A stretch of 45,583 bases of DNA from Saprospiraceae bacterium UBA7328 (GTDB lineage Bacteria; Bacteroidota; Bacteroidia; Chitinophagales; Saprospiraceae), in assembly GCA_002471345.1 (NCBI GenBank), contig DKPS01000124.1, forward strand, positions 8,442 through 54,024, in the 5' to 3' direction. Under the pieces are notes generated by a model. That model ran no database searches, was not told where the DNA came from, and saw nothing but the letters and a program-made list of their open reading frames with translations. Within the stretch, counting starts at the first letter, position 1. Every line of letters starts with the position of its first letter. Below are positions 30,518 through 38,608 of this stretch, in pieces. Both the position numbers and the translations under genes were made by a program.

Positions 30518-31780
30518 ATGGGTATCTACATCAGGTTAGTATTTGAAAGTCTAAGAATGGCCTCTTCTCAATTGTGGGGCAGTAAGCTGAGAAGCTTTCT
30601 TTCTTTATTAGGAATTACTATCGGCATCTTCTGCATCATCGCAGTGCTTTCTGCTATTGATTCACTAGAATACACTATTAAGAGTGGATTCTCTGAGATG
30701 GGAAGCGATATAGTATATATTGATAAATTCAGCTGGGCAGAAGATCCAGATGACAATTACTGGAAATGGCAGAAAAGACCAGATCCATCATTAAAGGATT
30801 ATGAAGCTGTAAAAAGAAAGTCTGATTTGGCTCAATATGTGGCCTATTCTGTATACACTGATGCCAAAACTCTAAAATACAAATCCAATAGTGTGAATGG
30901 AGGCGTGCTTATGATGACTACAAATGAGCATATGGACGTCAATGACATGAAATTAGGGAAAGGTAGATATTGGACGGATATGGAATATAATACTGGCCAA
31001 GATGTGGTGATCTTAGGTGCTACTCTGGCTAAAGACCTATTTGAGTTAGAAGAACCAATTGGGAAAACAATTAAATGTTACGGAAGGCCCTATCGAGTGA
31101 TTGGCACCTTGCCTGATGAAGGAGATAGCTTTGTAAGTTTCACGCCTAATGACGAAGCTGTCTGGATGGGAATAAACACTGCAAAGAAATTTTTCGCGAT
31201 TAATGATGAAATGAATCGATTTCAAGGTGGAAAGATTTTAGCGGTTAAAAAGTCGGAAAATGCGACAATGGAAAATTTGAAGGATGAGCTTGCTGGTATC
31301 CTCAGGGCTGTAAGACATATCAAACCTGCTGAAGAAAATGACTTTGCTGTGAATGATATATCACTGGTTTCTGAGGTCCTTGATGGTGTATTTGGGGCAT
31401 TTAACATAGCCGCATGGCTCATTGGAGGATTTTCACTTTTGGTTGGAATGATATCAGTAGCCAATATCATGTTCGTATCTGTAAAAGAAAGGACAAGCAT
31501 AATTGGCATTAAAAAATCGATAGGGGCTAAAAACTATATGGTTCTAACAGAGTTTTTAATTGAAGCTGTAATTCTATGCTGTATCGGAGGTGCAATGGGA
31601 CTTCTTCTTGTATTTGTCATGATGAAAGGAGTCACAACTATGCTTCCTTTCGAAATGTTTCTTTCTCTTAAGAATATGATCTTGGGTGTGAGTATTTCTA
31701 TTTTCGTAGGTATTGTAGCAGGAATTATTCCCGCAATACTTGCATCAGCGATGGATCCAGTAGATGCCATGAGGAAGTAA
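30518..31780 (+). CDS. MacB/FtsX-like ABC transporter permease
   Basis: Inner-membrane permease of 420 residues with the type VII (MacB) layout. TM1 lies near residues 27-47 (LRSFLSLLGITIGIFCIIAV). A long periplasmic MacB core domain spans about 50-280 (GSDIVYIDKFSW, GKTIKCYGRPYRVIGTLP). A C-terminal FtsX domain has three helices (AAWLIGGFSLLVGMISVANI, LTEFLIEAVILCCIGGAMGL, ISIFVGIVAGIIPAILASAM), ending DPVDAMRK. No ATPase or membrane-fusion gene is adjacent, so its partner must be elsewhere. Substrate unknown; such permeases commonly move lipoproteins or peptides mechanically. Confidence 0.92.
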   Translation: MGIYIRLVFESLRMASSQLWGSKLRSFLSLLGITIGIFCIIAVLSAIDSLEYTIKSGFSEMGSDIVYIDKFSWAEDPDDNYWKWQKRPDPSLKDYEAVKRKSDLAQYVAYSVYTDAKTLKYKSNSVNGGVLMMTTNEHMDVNDMKLGKGRYWTDMEYNTGQDVVILGATLAKDLFELEEPIGKTIKCYGRPYRVIGTLPDEGDSFVSFTPNDEAVWMGINTAKKFFAINDEMNRFQGGKILAVKKSENATMENLKDELAGILRAVRHIKPAEENDFAVNDISLVSEVLDGVFGAFNIAAWLIGGFSLLVGMISVANIMFVSVKERTSIIGIKKSIGAKNYMVLTEFLIEAVILCCIGGAMGLLLVFVMMKGVTTMLPFEMFLSLKNMILGVSISIFVGIVAGIIPAILASAMDPVDAMRK

Positions 31781-31849
31781 GGCCCTTATTTAGTGAGCAA
31801 CTAATCACTCTTGTATCCCGAAGAGAAACTAGATCAAACTTTACATGAA

Positions 31850-32291
31850 ATGACGAATAGTCTCTTCAGTTAAAAGACAGTATTAGTAATTGAAAGTAGA
31901 TTCCGCAAATTGCCATCCAATAGTCTGGGGTTGTGGGAAGAATGCCAGTTTGACATATTTTAACTCACTACACAGAATTGATGCGTAATGCAGTGGGAGA
32001 AGTACAATAAGACTGATTGTGGATTGGGTACATAGTTTTTCCTTTTTTTAACTATAGTTACTATAGTTCTGAACCTTTTAAAATCAATGGGGACCATGTG
32101 CATTTATAACTAGACATCAGAAGATATTTAATAATGAAAAGGATATTCTTCAAAAAATAATAAATGATTTTCTTCTAAAGGGAAGAGTGAAAAGTTTAAC
32201 TTCACTTCATCCTATTCTGGGAAAATTAACTTCTGAACAATGGTCCTTTGACCTATATAAGCATCTTGATCATTAGCTGAGACAGTTTGAT
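31850..32291 (+). pseudogene. Decayed DUF1569 (DinB-superfamily) gene
   Basis: No open frame remains, but translated pieces in order match the DUF1569 pattern. The N-terminal piece is MTNSLFS, a stop, then VIESRFRKLPSNSLGLW (frame of 31850). After a one-base loss in a G run near 31938 comes GRMPV, a stop, then HILTHYTELMRNAVGEVQ. After further stops and a shift comes EKDILQKIINDFLLKGRV, HPILGKLTSEQWSFDLYKHL, DH, a TAG at 32274, then LRQFDA. The segment HP-x-LGKLT-x-EQW and YKHLDHxLRQF is the family C-terminal signature. At least two frameshifts and several stops make it non-functional. I reconstructed it by eye. Confidence 0.75.
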
Positions 32292-32352
32292 GCCTCGAAA
32301 TTCAAAATTCGTTATATACTCATTGTTATTTCAAACTTCCTCTCAAAAGCAT

Positions 32353-32382
32353 AAAAAAGCCCCGTACACGAGTGCACGAGGC
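32353..32382 (-). terminator. Rho-independent terminator of rpmI-rplT
   Basis: On the minus strand, an 11-bp-armed hairpin (32382 to 32359, GCCTCGTGCAC/GTGTACGGGGC with two G-U pairs) is followed by six T residues (32358-32353). It lies 30 bases after the rplT stop. Confidence 0.88.
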
Positions 32383-32412
32383 AAAAAAATTTCTTTGTAA
32401 AAAGAACTTAGT

Positions 32413-32757
32413 TTATTTCACTTTGTCAACCACTGCTTTGAAAGCATCTGGGTGATTCATAGCAAGATCAGCAAGAACTTTTCTATTCATTCCGATTTCT
32501 TTCTGAGCACATTTGTGCATAAACTCTGAATAACTCAAGCCATGCTCTCTGACACCAGCATTAATTCTTGAAATCCAGAGGCTTCTAAAGTTTCTCTTTT
32601 TTTGCTTTCTATCTCTATAAGCATACTGCATAGCCTTTTCTACAGCATTTTTAGCTACCGTATAGACTTTGCTTCTAGCACCAAAGTATCCTCTGGCTTG
32701 TTTGAGTATTTTTTTTCTACGCGCTCTTGACGCTACTGAATTGACCGACCTAGGCAT
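32413..32757 (-). CDS. rplT: 50S ribosomal protein L20
   Basis: Early-assembly large-subunit protein. The 114 residues start [20 protein letters not shown] and include [40 protein letters not shown] and [12 protein letters not shown]. In E. coli L20 represses its own operon; no pseudoknot was sought here in detail. It is downstream of rpmI (26 bases) and followed by a good terminator. Confidence 0.97.
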   Translation of the reverse strand: MPRSVNSVASRARRKKILKQARGYFGARSKVYTVAKNAVEKAMQYAYRDRKQKKRNFRSLWISRINAGVREHGLSYSEFMHKCAQKEIGMNRKVLADLAMNHPDAFKAVVDKVK

Positions 32758-32783
32758 TTCCTAATCTTTTTTTGATATCGTGA

Positions 32784-32981
32784 TTACTTAAGGCACAATA
32801 ATTTCTTCACTTTGGCTTCATCAGCGCTACTTACAAGAGTAGATCCTGTAAGGTTAAGTTTAGCTTTATTGCTCTTCTTTCTTAATAAGTGACGCTTTCC
32901 GGCTTGGAATCTTTTTACTTTTCCTGAACCTGTCAACTTAAACCTCTTTTTCGCACTTGAGTGCGTCTTCATTTTTGGCAT
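32784..32981 (-). CDS. rpmI: 50S ribosomal protein L35
   Basis: Small basic protein of 65 residues: [40 protein letters not shown], ending VKKLLCLK. It forms a two-gene unit with rplT. The usual first gene infC (IF-3) is absent here; a promoter precedes rpmI instead. Confidence 0.96.
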   Translation of the reverse strand: MPKMKTHSSAKKRFKLTGSGKVKRFQAGKRHLLRKKSNKAKLNLTGSTLVSSADEAKVKKLLCLK

Positions 32982-33006
32982 GTCTGCTGTTTCTTAAAAT
33001 GGTGCG

Positions 33007-33038
33007 CAAAGGTATAATAATTATACTATCAGATCAAA
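33007..33038 (-). promoter_or_regulatory. Promoter of rpmI-rplT
   Basis: Minus strand: TTTG (33038-33035), 20 bases, then TACCTTTG (33014-33007). The extended core TACCTTTGCGCAC is identical over 13 bases to the S10 operon promoter at 1998-2010. The expected start is about 20 bases before the rpmI ATG. Confidence 0.75.
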
Positions 33039-33184
33039 TAATAACTTTCAGAATATCGCATAACTTTTGTACTTAATCTTTCTATTCAAATGTAACCATC
33101 TTTAAATATGTGAATCCAGAGAATGTAAGTGCTATCTTCGTATTCTACATAATCTTGTAAATTACTGATAACCAAATAGTTGAA

Positions 33185-34000
33185 TTGATATTTGATATTA
33201 ATAAAATAAAGACCTCATCTAATTCCTTTTTCTTAATTGCAGGACCTTGTGCAATAGAAAATGAAGAAATCACCTGTCAAATAGCTCAAGAATTGAAGGA
33301 TATGTGTCTTGAATTGAGCATTCCTTTAGTTTTTAAAGCGTCTTACAGAAAAGCTAACCGTACCAGTTATGGAAGTTTTACAGGTATAGGAGATGACAAA
33401 GCACTGTCTATTCTCCGTAAGATAAAGCATGATATTGGACTTTCTGTAACTACTGATATTCATGAATCTCATGAAGCAGAGGTGGTGGCAGAGGTGGCTG
33501 ATATCATTCAGATTCCAGCATTCTTGTGTAGACAAACTGATTTACTCATAGCTGCGGCAAAAACTGGAAAAGTGGTGAATGTGAAAAAAGGCCAATTCAT
33601 GTCTGGGTATAGCATGATTAAAGCAGCTGAAAAAATTATAACTCAAGGCAATGAGAAAGTAATATTGACTGAAAGAGGAAATTCTTTTGGTTATGGAGAT
33701 TTAGTTGTTGATATGCGAAATATTGCTATTATGCAGAATACTGGACATCCAGTTGTCCTAGATTGTACCCATGCTAATCAGAGACCCAATCAATCCTCAG
33801 GAGTTACTGAAGGAACCGCACAATTCATTGATCTTTTAGCAAGATCAGGTATAGCTGCTGGAGCAGAGGGAATTTTCATTGAGACTCACCCTGATCCTTC
33901 TACAGCTTTATCAGATGGATCTAATATGCTTCCTCTTTCTGAAATAAAGCCTCTTTTAGAGAGATTGGTGAAGATAAAGAAAGCTCTTAGAGATGTATAA
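33185..34000 (+). CDS. kdsA: 3-deoxy-8-phosphooctulonate synthase, metal-dependent class
   Basis: Condenses arabinose 5-phosphate with phosphoenolpyruvate for the LPS inner core. The 271 residues use a TTG start at 33185; no ATG or GTG lies between the upstream in-frame TAA (33158) and the catalytic IAGPCAIEN. Cys22 in that motif marks the metal-dependent class (the metal-free class has Asn). The other expected ligands are in DCTHANQRP (His), FIETHPDP (Glu) and LSDGSN (Asp). FKASYRKANRTS and VNVKKGQFMS are also conserved. It overlaps the next gene by 8 bases. Confidence 0.95.
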   Translation: MIFDINKIKTSSNSFFLIAGPCAIENEEITCQIAQELKDMCLELSIPLVFKASYRKANRTSYGSFTGIGDDKALSILRKIKHDIGLSVTTDIHESHEAEVVAEVADIIQIPAFLCRQTDLLIAAAKTGKVVNVKKGQFMSGYSMIKAAEKIITQGNEKVILTERGNSFGYGDLVVDMRNIAIMQNTGHPVVLDCTHANQRPNQSSGVTEGTAQFIDLLARSGIAAGAEGIFIETHPDPSTALSDGSNMLPLSEIKPLLERLVKIKKALRDV

Positions 34001-35549
34001 AGAAGTAGATATAAGAGTTGTTCCGGAACATGCTGAAGACAAAGCGTTCATTCTTAAAGTACTAAGTAGAAAAGCAAGAATTCCCAAAGAGAATATAAGT
34101 GACTTTCAGTTACTTAAAAGATCTATTGATGCTCGAGGTGCACAACCTCTTTATGCTTTAAGGTATCGAGTTTATCATGAAAATGAGAAAAGTGATACAA
34201 ATGTTTCGGAGTTAGAACGTTATGCTCTTTTGCCCAATAATTCACCTGTAGTCATTATTGTAGGTGCTGGTCCTGCGGGTTATTTTGCTGCTTTGGAATG
34301 TATTGCTAATGGGTTGAAACCTATTGTTCTAGAAAGAGGTAAAGACGTGCAGACCCGTAGAAAAGATCTCAGAGCAATACAACAGGATGGAATTGTGAAC
34401 CCCAATTCTAATTACTGTTTTGGTGAAGGTGGTGCAGGCACCTATTCCGATGGAAAATTATACACTCGATCTCATAAACGAGGCAGTATAGAAGGAGTCT
34501 TGAAAACATTTGTTGCACATGGAGCTACAAAAGATATTCTTATTGATGCTCATCCACATATTGGATCAAACAAATTACCTAAGATTGTTCAAAATCTTAG
34601 AAACACCATTGAGGAGAATGGGGGAGAAGTGATTTTTGAAACTAAAGTCATAGACTTTATCATTAAGAACGACCAAATGAAGGGAGTAATCAGCGAGAAT
34701 GGTGAATATCAAGGAGAATCAGTAATTCTTGCCACGGGTCATTCAGCTCGTGATATTTTTGATATTTGTAAGCGCTATAATTTAGGATTAGAATTCAAAC
34801 CATTTGCCGTTGGAGTACGGATTGAACATCCTCAGTCATTAGTAGATAGCATTCAATATAATAAAGCTCAAAGAGGTCAGCACCTTCCAGCTGCAAGTTA
34901 CAGATTGGCTTGCCAGTATAATAATGTAGGTGTGTTTTCATTTTGTATGTGCCCTGGAGGACTAATTGTACCAGCAGCTACTGCACCAGAAGAATTGGTG
35001 GTAAATGGCATGTCATTGTCAAAAAGAGATTCTCCATTTGCCAATGCTGGTACGGTTATCACTGTAGATGAAAATAATATACCTGGATTTCAAAACACTT
35101 TTTCAGGTTTAGAATTTCAAAAAAAATTAGAAAGAAAAGTTTTCGTTGATGGAGATGGGTCTCAGAAAGCACCTGCTCAAAGACTCACAGATTTTGTAAA
35201 AGGAAGGGTGAGTTCTACGCTAGGAGACACCTCTTACATACCAGGTATTTATTCAAGTGATTTTAAGCAGATGCTTCCTTCATTTATTTATGATTCTTTG
35301 GCTTTTGCTGTGAAACAATTTGATCGAAAGATGAAAGGATATTTTACTGAAGACGCTCATGTTATAGGGCTGGAAAGCAGAACAAGTTCGCCACTTAAAC
35401 TGCCTAGAGATAGAGTTACCTACATGCATGATCGCATAGAAGGCCTTTATCCATGTGGTGAAGGAGCTGGTTATGCTGGAGGAATTCTTTCAGCCGCAAT
35501 GGACGGCCAAAATGTGGCAAAGGCAATCGCCAAGAGAATTACAAACTAG
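33993..35549 (+). CDS. FAD-dependent dehydrogenase, COG2509-like
   Basis: Flavoprotein of 518 residues. An N-terminal domain (about 1-80) precedes the dinucleotide-binding motif VVIIVGAGPAGYFAALE near residue 86-102. NPNSNYCFGEGGAGTYSDGK and LYTRSHKRGS, then VILATGHSARDIF, follow. The C-terminus has PCGEGAGYAGGILSAAMDG, the FAD-contact end. This is the uncharacterised NAD(FAD)-utilising dehydrogenase family, conserved in many bacteria with no agreed substrate. The 8-base overlap suggests coupling to kdsA; a role in envelope metabolism would be a guess. Confidence 0.9.
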   Translation: MYKEVDIRVVPEHAEDKAFILKVLSRKARIPKENISDFQLLKRSIDARGAQPLYALRYRVYHENEKSDTNVSELERYALLPNNSPVVIIVGAGPAGYFAALECIANGLKPIVLERGKDVQTRRKDLRAIQQDGIVNPNSNYCFGEGGAGTYSDGKLYTRSHKRGSIEGVLKTFVAHGATKDILIDAHPHIGSNKLPKIVQNLRNTIEENGGEVIFETKVIDFIIKNDQMKGVISENGEYQGESVILATGHSARDIFDICKRYNLGLEFKPFAVGVRIEHPQSLVDSIQYNKAQRGQHLPAASYRLACQYNNVGVFSFCMCPGGLIVPAATAPEELVVNGMSLSKRDSPFANAGTVITVDENNIPGFQNTFSGLEFQKKLERKVFVDGDGSQKAPAQRLTDFVKGRVSSTLGDTSYIPGIYSSDFKQMLPSFIYDSLAFAVKQFDRKMKGYFTEDAHVIGLESRTSSPLKLPRDRVTYMHDRIEGLYPCGEGAGYAGGILSAAMDGQNVAKAIAKRITN

Positions 35550-35573
35550 AAAGACTTGTCAAGTAGGCTCTTT

Positions 35574-35604
35574 CTTGTTAAGTCATTGAAAATCCCCATA
35601 TTTG
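35574..35604 (+). promoter_or_regulatory. Promoter of the DoxX-like gene
   Basis: CTTG at 35574-35577, 19 bases, then CATATTTG at 35597-35604 followed by C. There is one mismatch in each box. It places the start site near 35610, before the ATG at 35626, and excludes the in-frame TTG at 35602 as start codon. Confidence 0.6.
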
Positions 35605-35625
35605 CGGCCGACCAATCAAAGAATC

Positions 35626-36048
35626 ATGATGAAGGATGTCGCCGATTTATTGGCACGAATATTTATCTCGCTCATCTTCTTTTACGAAGCTTTCGATTCT
35701 ATCATATTCTTTAAAAACACTAAAGAAACAATGACGGCCTATGGAGTGACTTGGCAACAAGACATTTTACTTGGCGGAGTGATATTTCTTCTTATAGTGG
35801 GTAGTTTTTTAGTATTGATAGGATATTACTCTAGAGTTGGGGCTTGGATGATTCTTCTTTATTGGATCCCTTTTACTATGATTGTTTATTCTTTTTGGAA
35901 TGACCCTTTAGAAATTAGGAGATTGCATTCTCTATACTTTATGAGAAATATGGGTGTAGCCGCTGCTCTTTTATTGATTATAGTAAATGGATCTGGTAAG
36001 TACAGTATAAGACGGATGTTGCATGTATTGAGACTACCTAAACATTAG
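35626..36048 (+). CDS. DoxX-like integral membrane protein
   Basis: A 140-residue membrane protein (ATG 35626; 35629 is equally possible). It has four hydrophobic segments: ADLLARIFISLIFFYEAFDS, ILLGGVIFLLIVGSFLVLIG, GAWMILLYWIPFTMIVYSFW and NMGVAAALLLIIVNGSG. The early Arg and Phe-x-Tyr-Glu pattern and four-helix layout match the DoxX/DoxD-like superfamily. The biochemical role is not established. bshB1 starts 5 bases downstream, so the two are probably one operon; a redox-related role would suit that neighbour. Confidence 0.75.
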   Translation: MMKDVADLLARIFISLIFFYEAFDSIIFFKNTKETMTAYGVTWQQDILLGGVIFLLIVGSFLVLIGYYSRVGAWMILLYWIPFTMIVYSFWNDPLEIRRLHSLYFMRNMGVAAALLLIIVNGSGKYSIRRMLHVLRLPKH

Positions 36049-36053
36049 TTCTG

Positions 36054-36773
36054 ATGAAAGTTAAATCAGAACATGTTGATATTCTTGCTTTTGGCGTACA
36101 TCCTGATGATGTGGAGCTAGCATGTAGTGGTACCATCATGAAGCATATTGCTCAAGGCAAGACAGTAGGAATCATTGATTTTACTAGAGGAGAATTGGGG
36201 ACTAGAGGAAATGGATTATTAAGATTAGAAGAAGCACAAAGTGCAGCACAAATTTTAGGAGTCGAATTCCGCTATAATCTCAATATGAGAGATGGATTTT
36301 TCCAAATAGATGAACTTAATACGAAAAAAGTAGCTGCTGCGATTAGAAGGCATAGACCTACCATTGTATTAGCAAATTCATTAGAAGACAGACATCCGGA
36401 TCATGGAAGAGCAGCGAAACTGACTAGAGAAGCAGCCTTTTATTCAGGGCTTAGTAAGATTAACTTGGATAACCTTGAACCATGGAGACCCAAAGCCATA
36501 TATCACTATATTCAGGATTATAATTTAACTCCAGATGTGGTAGTGGACGTGAGCGAGTTTGTTGACAGGAAATTTGAAGCAATTAAGGCATTCAGCTCAC
36601 AGTTTTTTATAAGTCAAGATGATGATGACCAAACTCCAATTTCTAGTAAGCAGTTCATGGATTTTTTGAAAGCAAAGATGGCTACTTATGGTAGACCGAT
36701 TCAAGCAGATTTTGCTGAAGGATTTAATGTGACAAGAGCTATAGGTGCCAATGATCTGTTGACATTTGATTAA
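36054..36773 (+). CDS. bshB1: Bacillithiol biosynthesis deacetylase BshB1
   Basis: Zinc hydrolase that deacetylates GlcNAc-malate in bacillithiol synthesis. At 239 residues it shows the zinc motif HPDDVELACSGT near residue 17 and the third-ligand region EDRHPDHGRAA near 110. FTRGELGTRGNG and NMRDGFF, typical of the BshB1 branch rather than generic LmbE proteins, are also present. bshA and bshC are not in the window. It is the second gene after the DoxX-like gene. A 12-base palindrome lies just after its stop. Confidence 0.92.
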   Translation: MKVKSEHVDILAFGVHPDDVELACSGTIMKHIAQGKTVGIIDFTRGELGTRGNGLLRLEEAQSAAQILGVEFRYNLNMRDGFFQIDELNTKKVAAAIRRHRPTIVLANSLEDRHPDHGRAAKLTREAAFYSGLSKINLDNLEPWRPKAIYHYIQDYNLTPDVVVDVSEFVDRKFEAIKAFSSQFFISQDDDDQTPISSKQFMDFLKAKMATYGRPIQADFAEGFNVTRAIGANDLLTFD

Positions 36774-36782
36774 GCCAAGATG

Positions 36783-36794
36783 TCCAATATTGGA
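36783..36794. repeat. 12-bp palindrome TCCAATATTGGA after bshB1
   Basis: A perfect palindrome 10 bases after the bshB1 stop. It shares ATGTCCAA and TTGGA with the palindrome TCCAAATTTGGA at 1969-1980 after fusA. Confidence 0.7.
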
Positions 36795-36862
36795 AAATTA
36801 AATGAATCAATTAAAGTTTAGTCAAAACTTGGTCTCTGTTTAGTTCCTTGTTTTTATTCGAC

Positions 36863-36924
36863 ACAAAACTCTGATCTACTTGCTCGAAGTTTTTAGGTTG
36901 TTTTGTTTTTTACAAAACTCTGAT
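36863..36924. repeat. 13-bp direct repeats upstream of the Crp/Fnr gene
   Basis: ACAAAACTCTGAT occurs exactly at 36863-36875 and 36912-36924, 49 bases apart. A degenerate relative (TCAAAACTTGGTCT) begins at 36822. All lie in the 196-base region before the regulator gene. Confidence 0.85.
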
Positions 36925-36969
36925 TTTTAGTCGCTATTCTTTATTATAATTATAAGTGTAAAAATAAGC

Positions 36970-37521
36970 ATGAATGGAATGAATCCAATAAATGTCTTAA
37001 TTGCTAAACTAGATCAATCTAGTTTGTGGCAAAAAGAAGTAATTCTGAAAAGAAATGAATATTTAGTTGTTCAAGGTGATGTGAATTCTGATCTGTTCCA
37101 TATTCTTGAAGGTACATTGCGGATATTTATAATGGACGATGATGAAGAGCACATTGTTCGATTTGGTTATGAGAATGATCTTGTAATTGCTCTTGATTGT
37201 TTTTTGACCAGTAATCCAACTTCATTCTATATTCAAGCAATAAAAAAAACTCGACTAAAAAAGTTGTCACGATCTATTTTCGAAGAATTCATACATTCTA
37301 GTAGCGAATTGTCGTCGATTTGGACCTCCTTACTCCAATCATTTGTTCATCAGCAGATTGAAAGAGAATTCGACTTGCTTACTTCTTCACCTATTACAAG
37401 ATATAAGAGAGTCTTGCTGAGAAGTCCAAGGTTATTTCAAGAAATTCCGCATAAATACATTGCTTCTTACTTGAGAATGGCACCTGAGACGCTGTCAAGA
37501 ATTAAGAAAAAGATGACCTGA
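36970..37521 (+). CDS. Crp/Fnr-family transcriptional regulator
   Basis: A 183-residue regulator. The N-terminal cyclic-nucleotide-binding-like beta roll spans about 20-110 (KRNEYLVVQGDVNSDLFHIL, EGTLRIFIMDDDEEHIVRFG). A long dimer helix follows, then a short C-terminal helix-turn-helix with PHKYIASYLRMAPETLSRIK. It is shorter than CRP (about 210) and ends right after the recognition helix, a form frequent in Bacteroidota. It has no cysteine cluster, so it is not an iron-sulfur Fnr. The next gene is a DinB-like protein 50 bases on, a recurring pairing in this phylum. Upstream direct repeats may be its operator. Confidence 0.88.
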   Translation: MNGMNPINVLIAKLDQSSLWQKEVILKRNEYLVVQGDVNSDLFHILEGTLRIFIMDDDEEHIVRFGYENDLVIALDCFLTSNPTSFYIQAIKKTRLKKLSRSIFEEFIHSSSELSSIWTSLLQSFVHQQIEREFDLLTSSPITRYKRVLLRSPRLFQEIPHKYIASYLRMAPETLSRIKKKMT

Positions 37522-37571
37522 ATCAAGATTTAGGAAAAAGTAATGCTTCAATTTTGCATATAAATTGAATA

Positions 37572-38141
37572 ATGAAGATAGAGTCAAAATTATTATTAGA
37601 AGATTTAGAAAAAAGAACCATTAATGTGTTGGACCAAGCTATACAATACAAAATGCTCAATCTAGAAACATTGAATTGGAAAGAAAATGACAAATCCTGG
37701 AGTATTTTAGAATGCTTAGAACATTTGAATCGATATAGTGATTTTTATATACCAGAGATTTCAAGCCGAATAAATGATTCTAAGAATACCTTTTCCCCAT
37801 CCTTTAAATCTGGGCTTTTAGGCAATTATTTTGCGGAATCTATGCTTCCAAAAGCTAATTTCAAGAAAATATCTACATTCAAATCCATGAACCCTCTGGG
37901 TAGTGAATTAGATTTAGAGTGTTTGAACAAATTTGCTGAGGATCAAAAAAACTTGTTAGACATTTTGGAAAAATGTAAATCGGTAGATTTGAATAAAGTG
38001 AAAACATCTATAAGTATCTCGAAGTTGATCAAACTAAAATTAGGAGATACATTACGGGTTCTTATATTTCATAATCAGCGACATATGGCTCAGGCCAAAA
38101 GGACTTTAGAAATGTCAAAGGTTGGATCAACAGTTAAATGA
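37572..38141 (+). CDS. DinB-family protein
   Basis: A 189-residue four-helix-bundle-type protein. NDKSWSILECLEHLNRYSDF near residue 40 and LIFHNQRHMAQAKRTLE near 165 give the spaced histidines of the DinB/YfiT metal site. The family includes metal-dependent thiol-transferases and damage-induced proteins; some use bacillithiol, and bshB1 lies just upstream. Whether this protein uses bacillithiol is inference. It follows the Crp/Fnr gene and is probably cotranscribed. Confidence 0.8.
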   Translation: MKIESKLLLEDLEKRTINVLDQAIQYKMLNLETLNWKENDKSWSILECLEHLNRYSDFYIPEISSRINDSKNTFSPSFKSGLLGNYFAESMLPKANFKKISTFKSMNPLGSELDLECLNKFAEDQKNLLDILEKCKSVDLNKVKTSISISKLIKLKLGDTLRVLIFHNQRHMAQAKRTLEMSKVGSTVK

Positions 38142-38153
38142 AACTGTGTAGAA

Positions 38154-38489
38154 TCATTTCTTCCCTTCTAATCGATCTACGTATTGAACATCACCAATTC
38201 TCATTTTGAGCGGAAGTCTGGAGGACATCATCAGTTTGTGCTCGAATTTGCAGAATATGGTGGTGTTGTATTCTACAAAGGGTGTATCATACTTACTTTG
38301 GACCATTAGTGATGGTGTGGTAAAGTGATTTTTTTTATCAACTTTAAAAGTAAGAGGTTTCAAGATTGGATTTTTTACAAATGAATCTGTCAGAGTAAAT
38401 TTTTGATTGATCTTTACTTTTTCTTGGCCAAAAGAAGAAACCGTAAAATATAATGAAATGAATATGATGAAGCTGAATTTCATTTTCAA
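38154..38489 (-). CDS. Secreted hypothetical protein
   Basis: A 111-residue protein on the minus strand with a signal peptide (MKMKFSFIIFISLYFTVSSF, then GQ). The mature part is a Lys-rich, beta-prone domain (KVKINQKFTLTDSFV, KKNHFTTPSLMVQSKYDTPF) ending IGDVQYVDRLEGKK. It has no lipobox and one cysteine. I do not recognise the family. It is convergent with the DinB gene and 119 bases from the divergent LytTR gene. Confidence 0.6.
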   Translation of the reverse strand: MKMKFSFIIFISLYFTVSSFGQEKVKINQKFTLTDSFVKNPILKPLTFKVDKKNHFTTPSLMVQSKYDTPFVEYNTTIFCKFEHKLMMSSRLPLKMRIGDVQYVDRLEGKK

Positions 38490-38608
38490 AATCTATTGCT
38501 GCAATTTAGTCAATATAGTAATGAATGAATAGAGGTAATGTAGTTAATGAACAAGATTTTGATACTTTCTATTATATCGTTAACCCTTTGAACTGATATA
38601 TTTGGTTT

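Noticed and set aside
35602..35625. TTG start for the DoxX-like gene
   Set aside because: It lies inside the CATATTTG promoter element with a TTG at the right spacing upstream; ATG 35626 is preferred.
36783..36924. Repeats before the Crp/Fnr gene as a CRISPR array or transposon ends
   Set aside because: Only two exact 13-base copies in direct orientation, no spacers of equal size, no cas or transposase genes.
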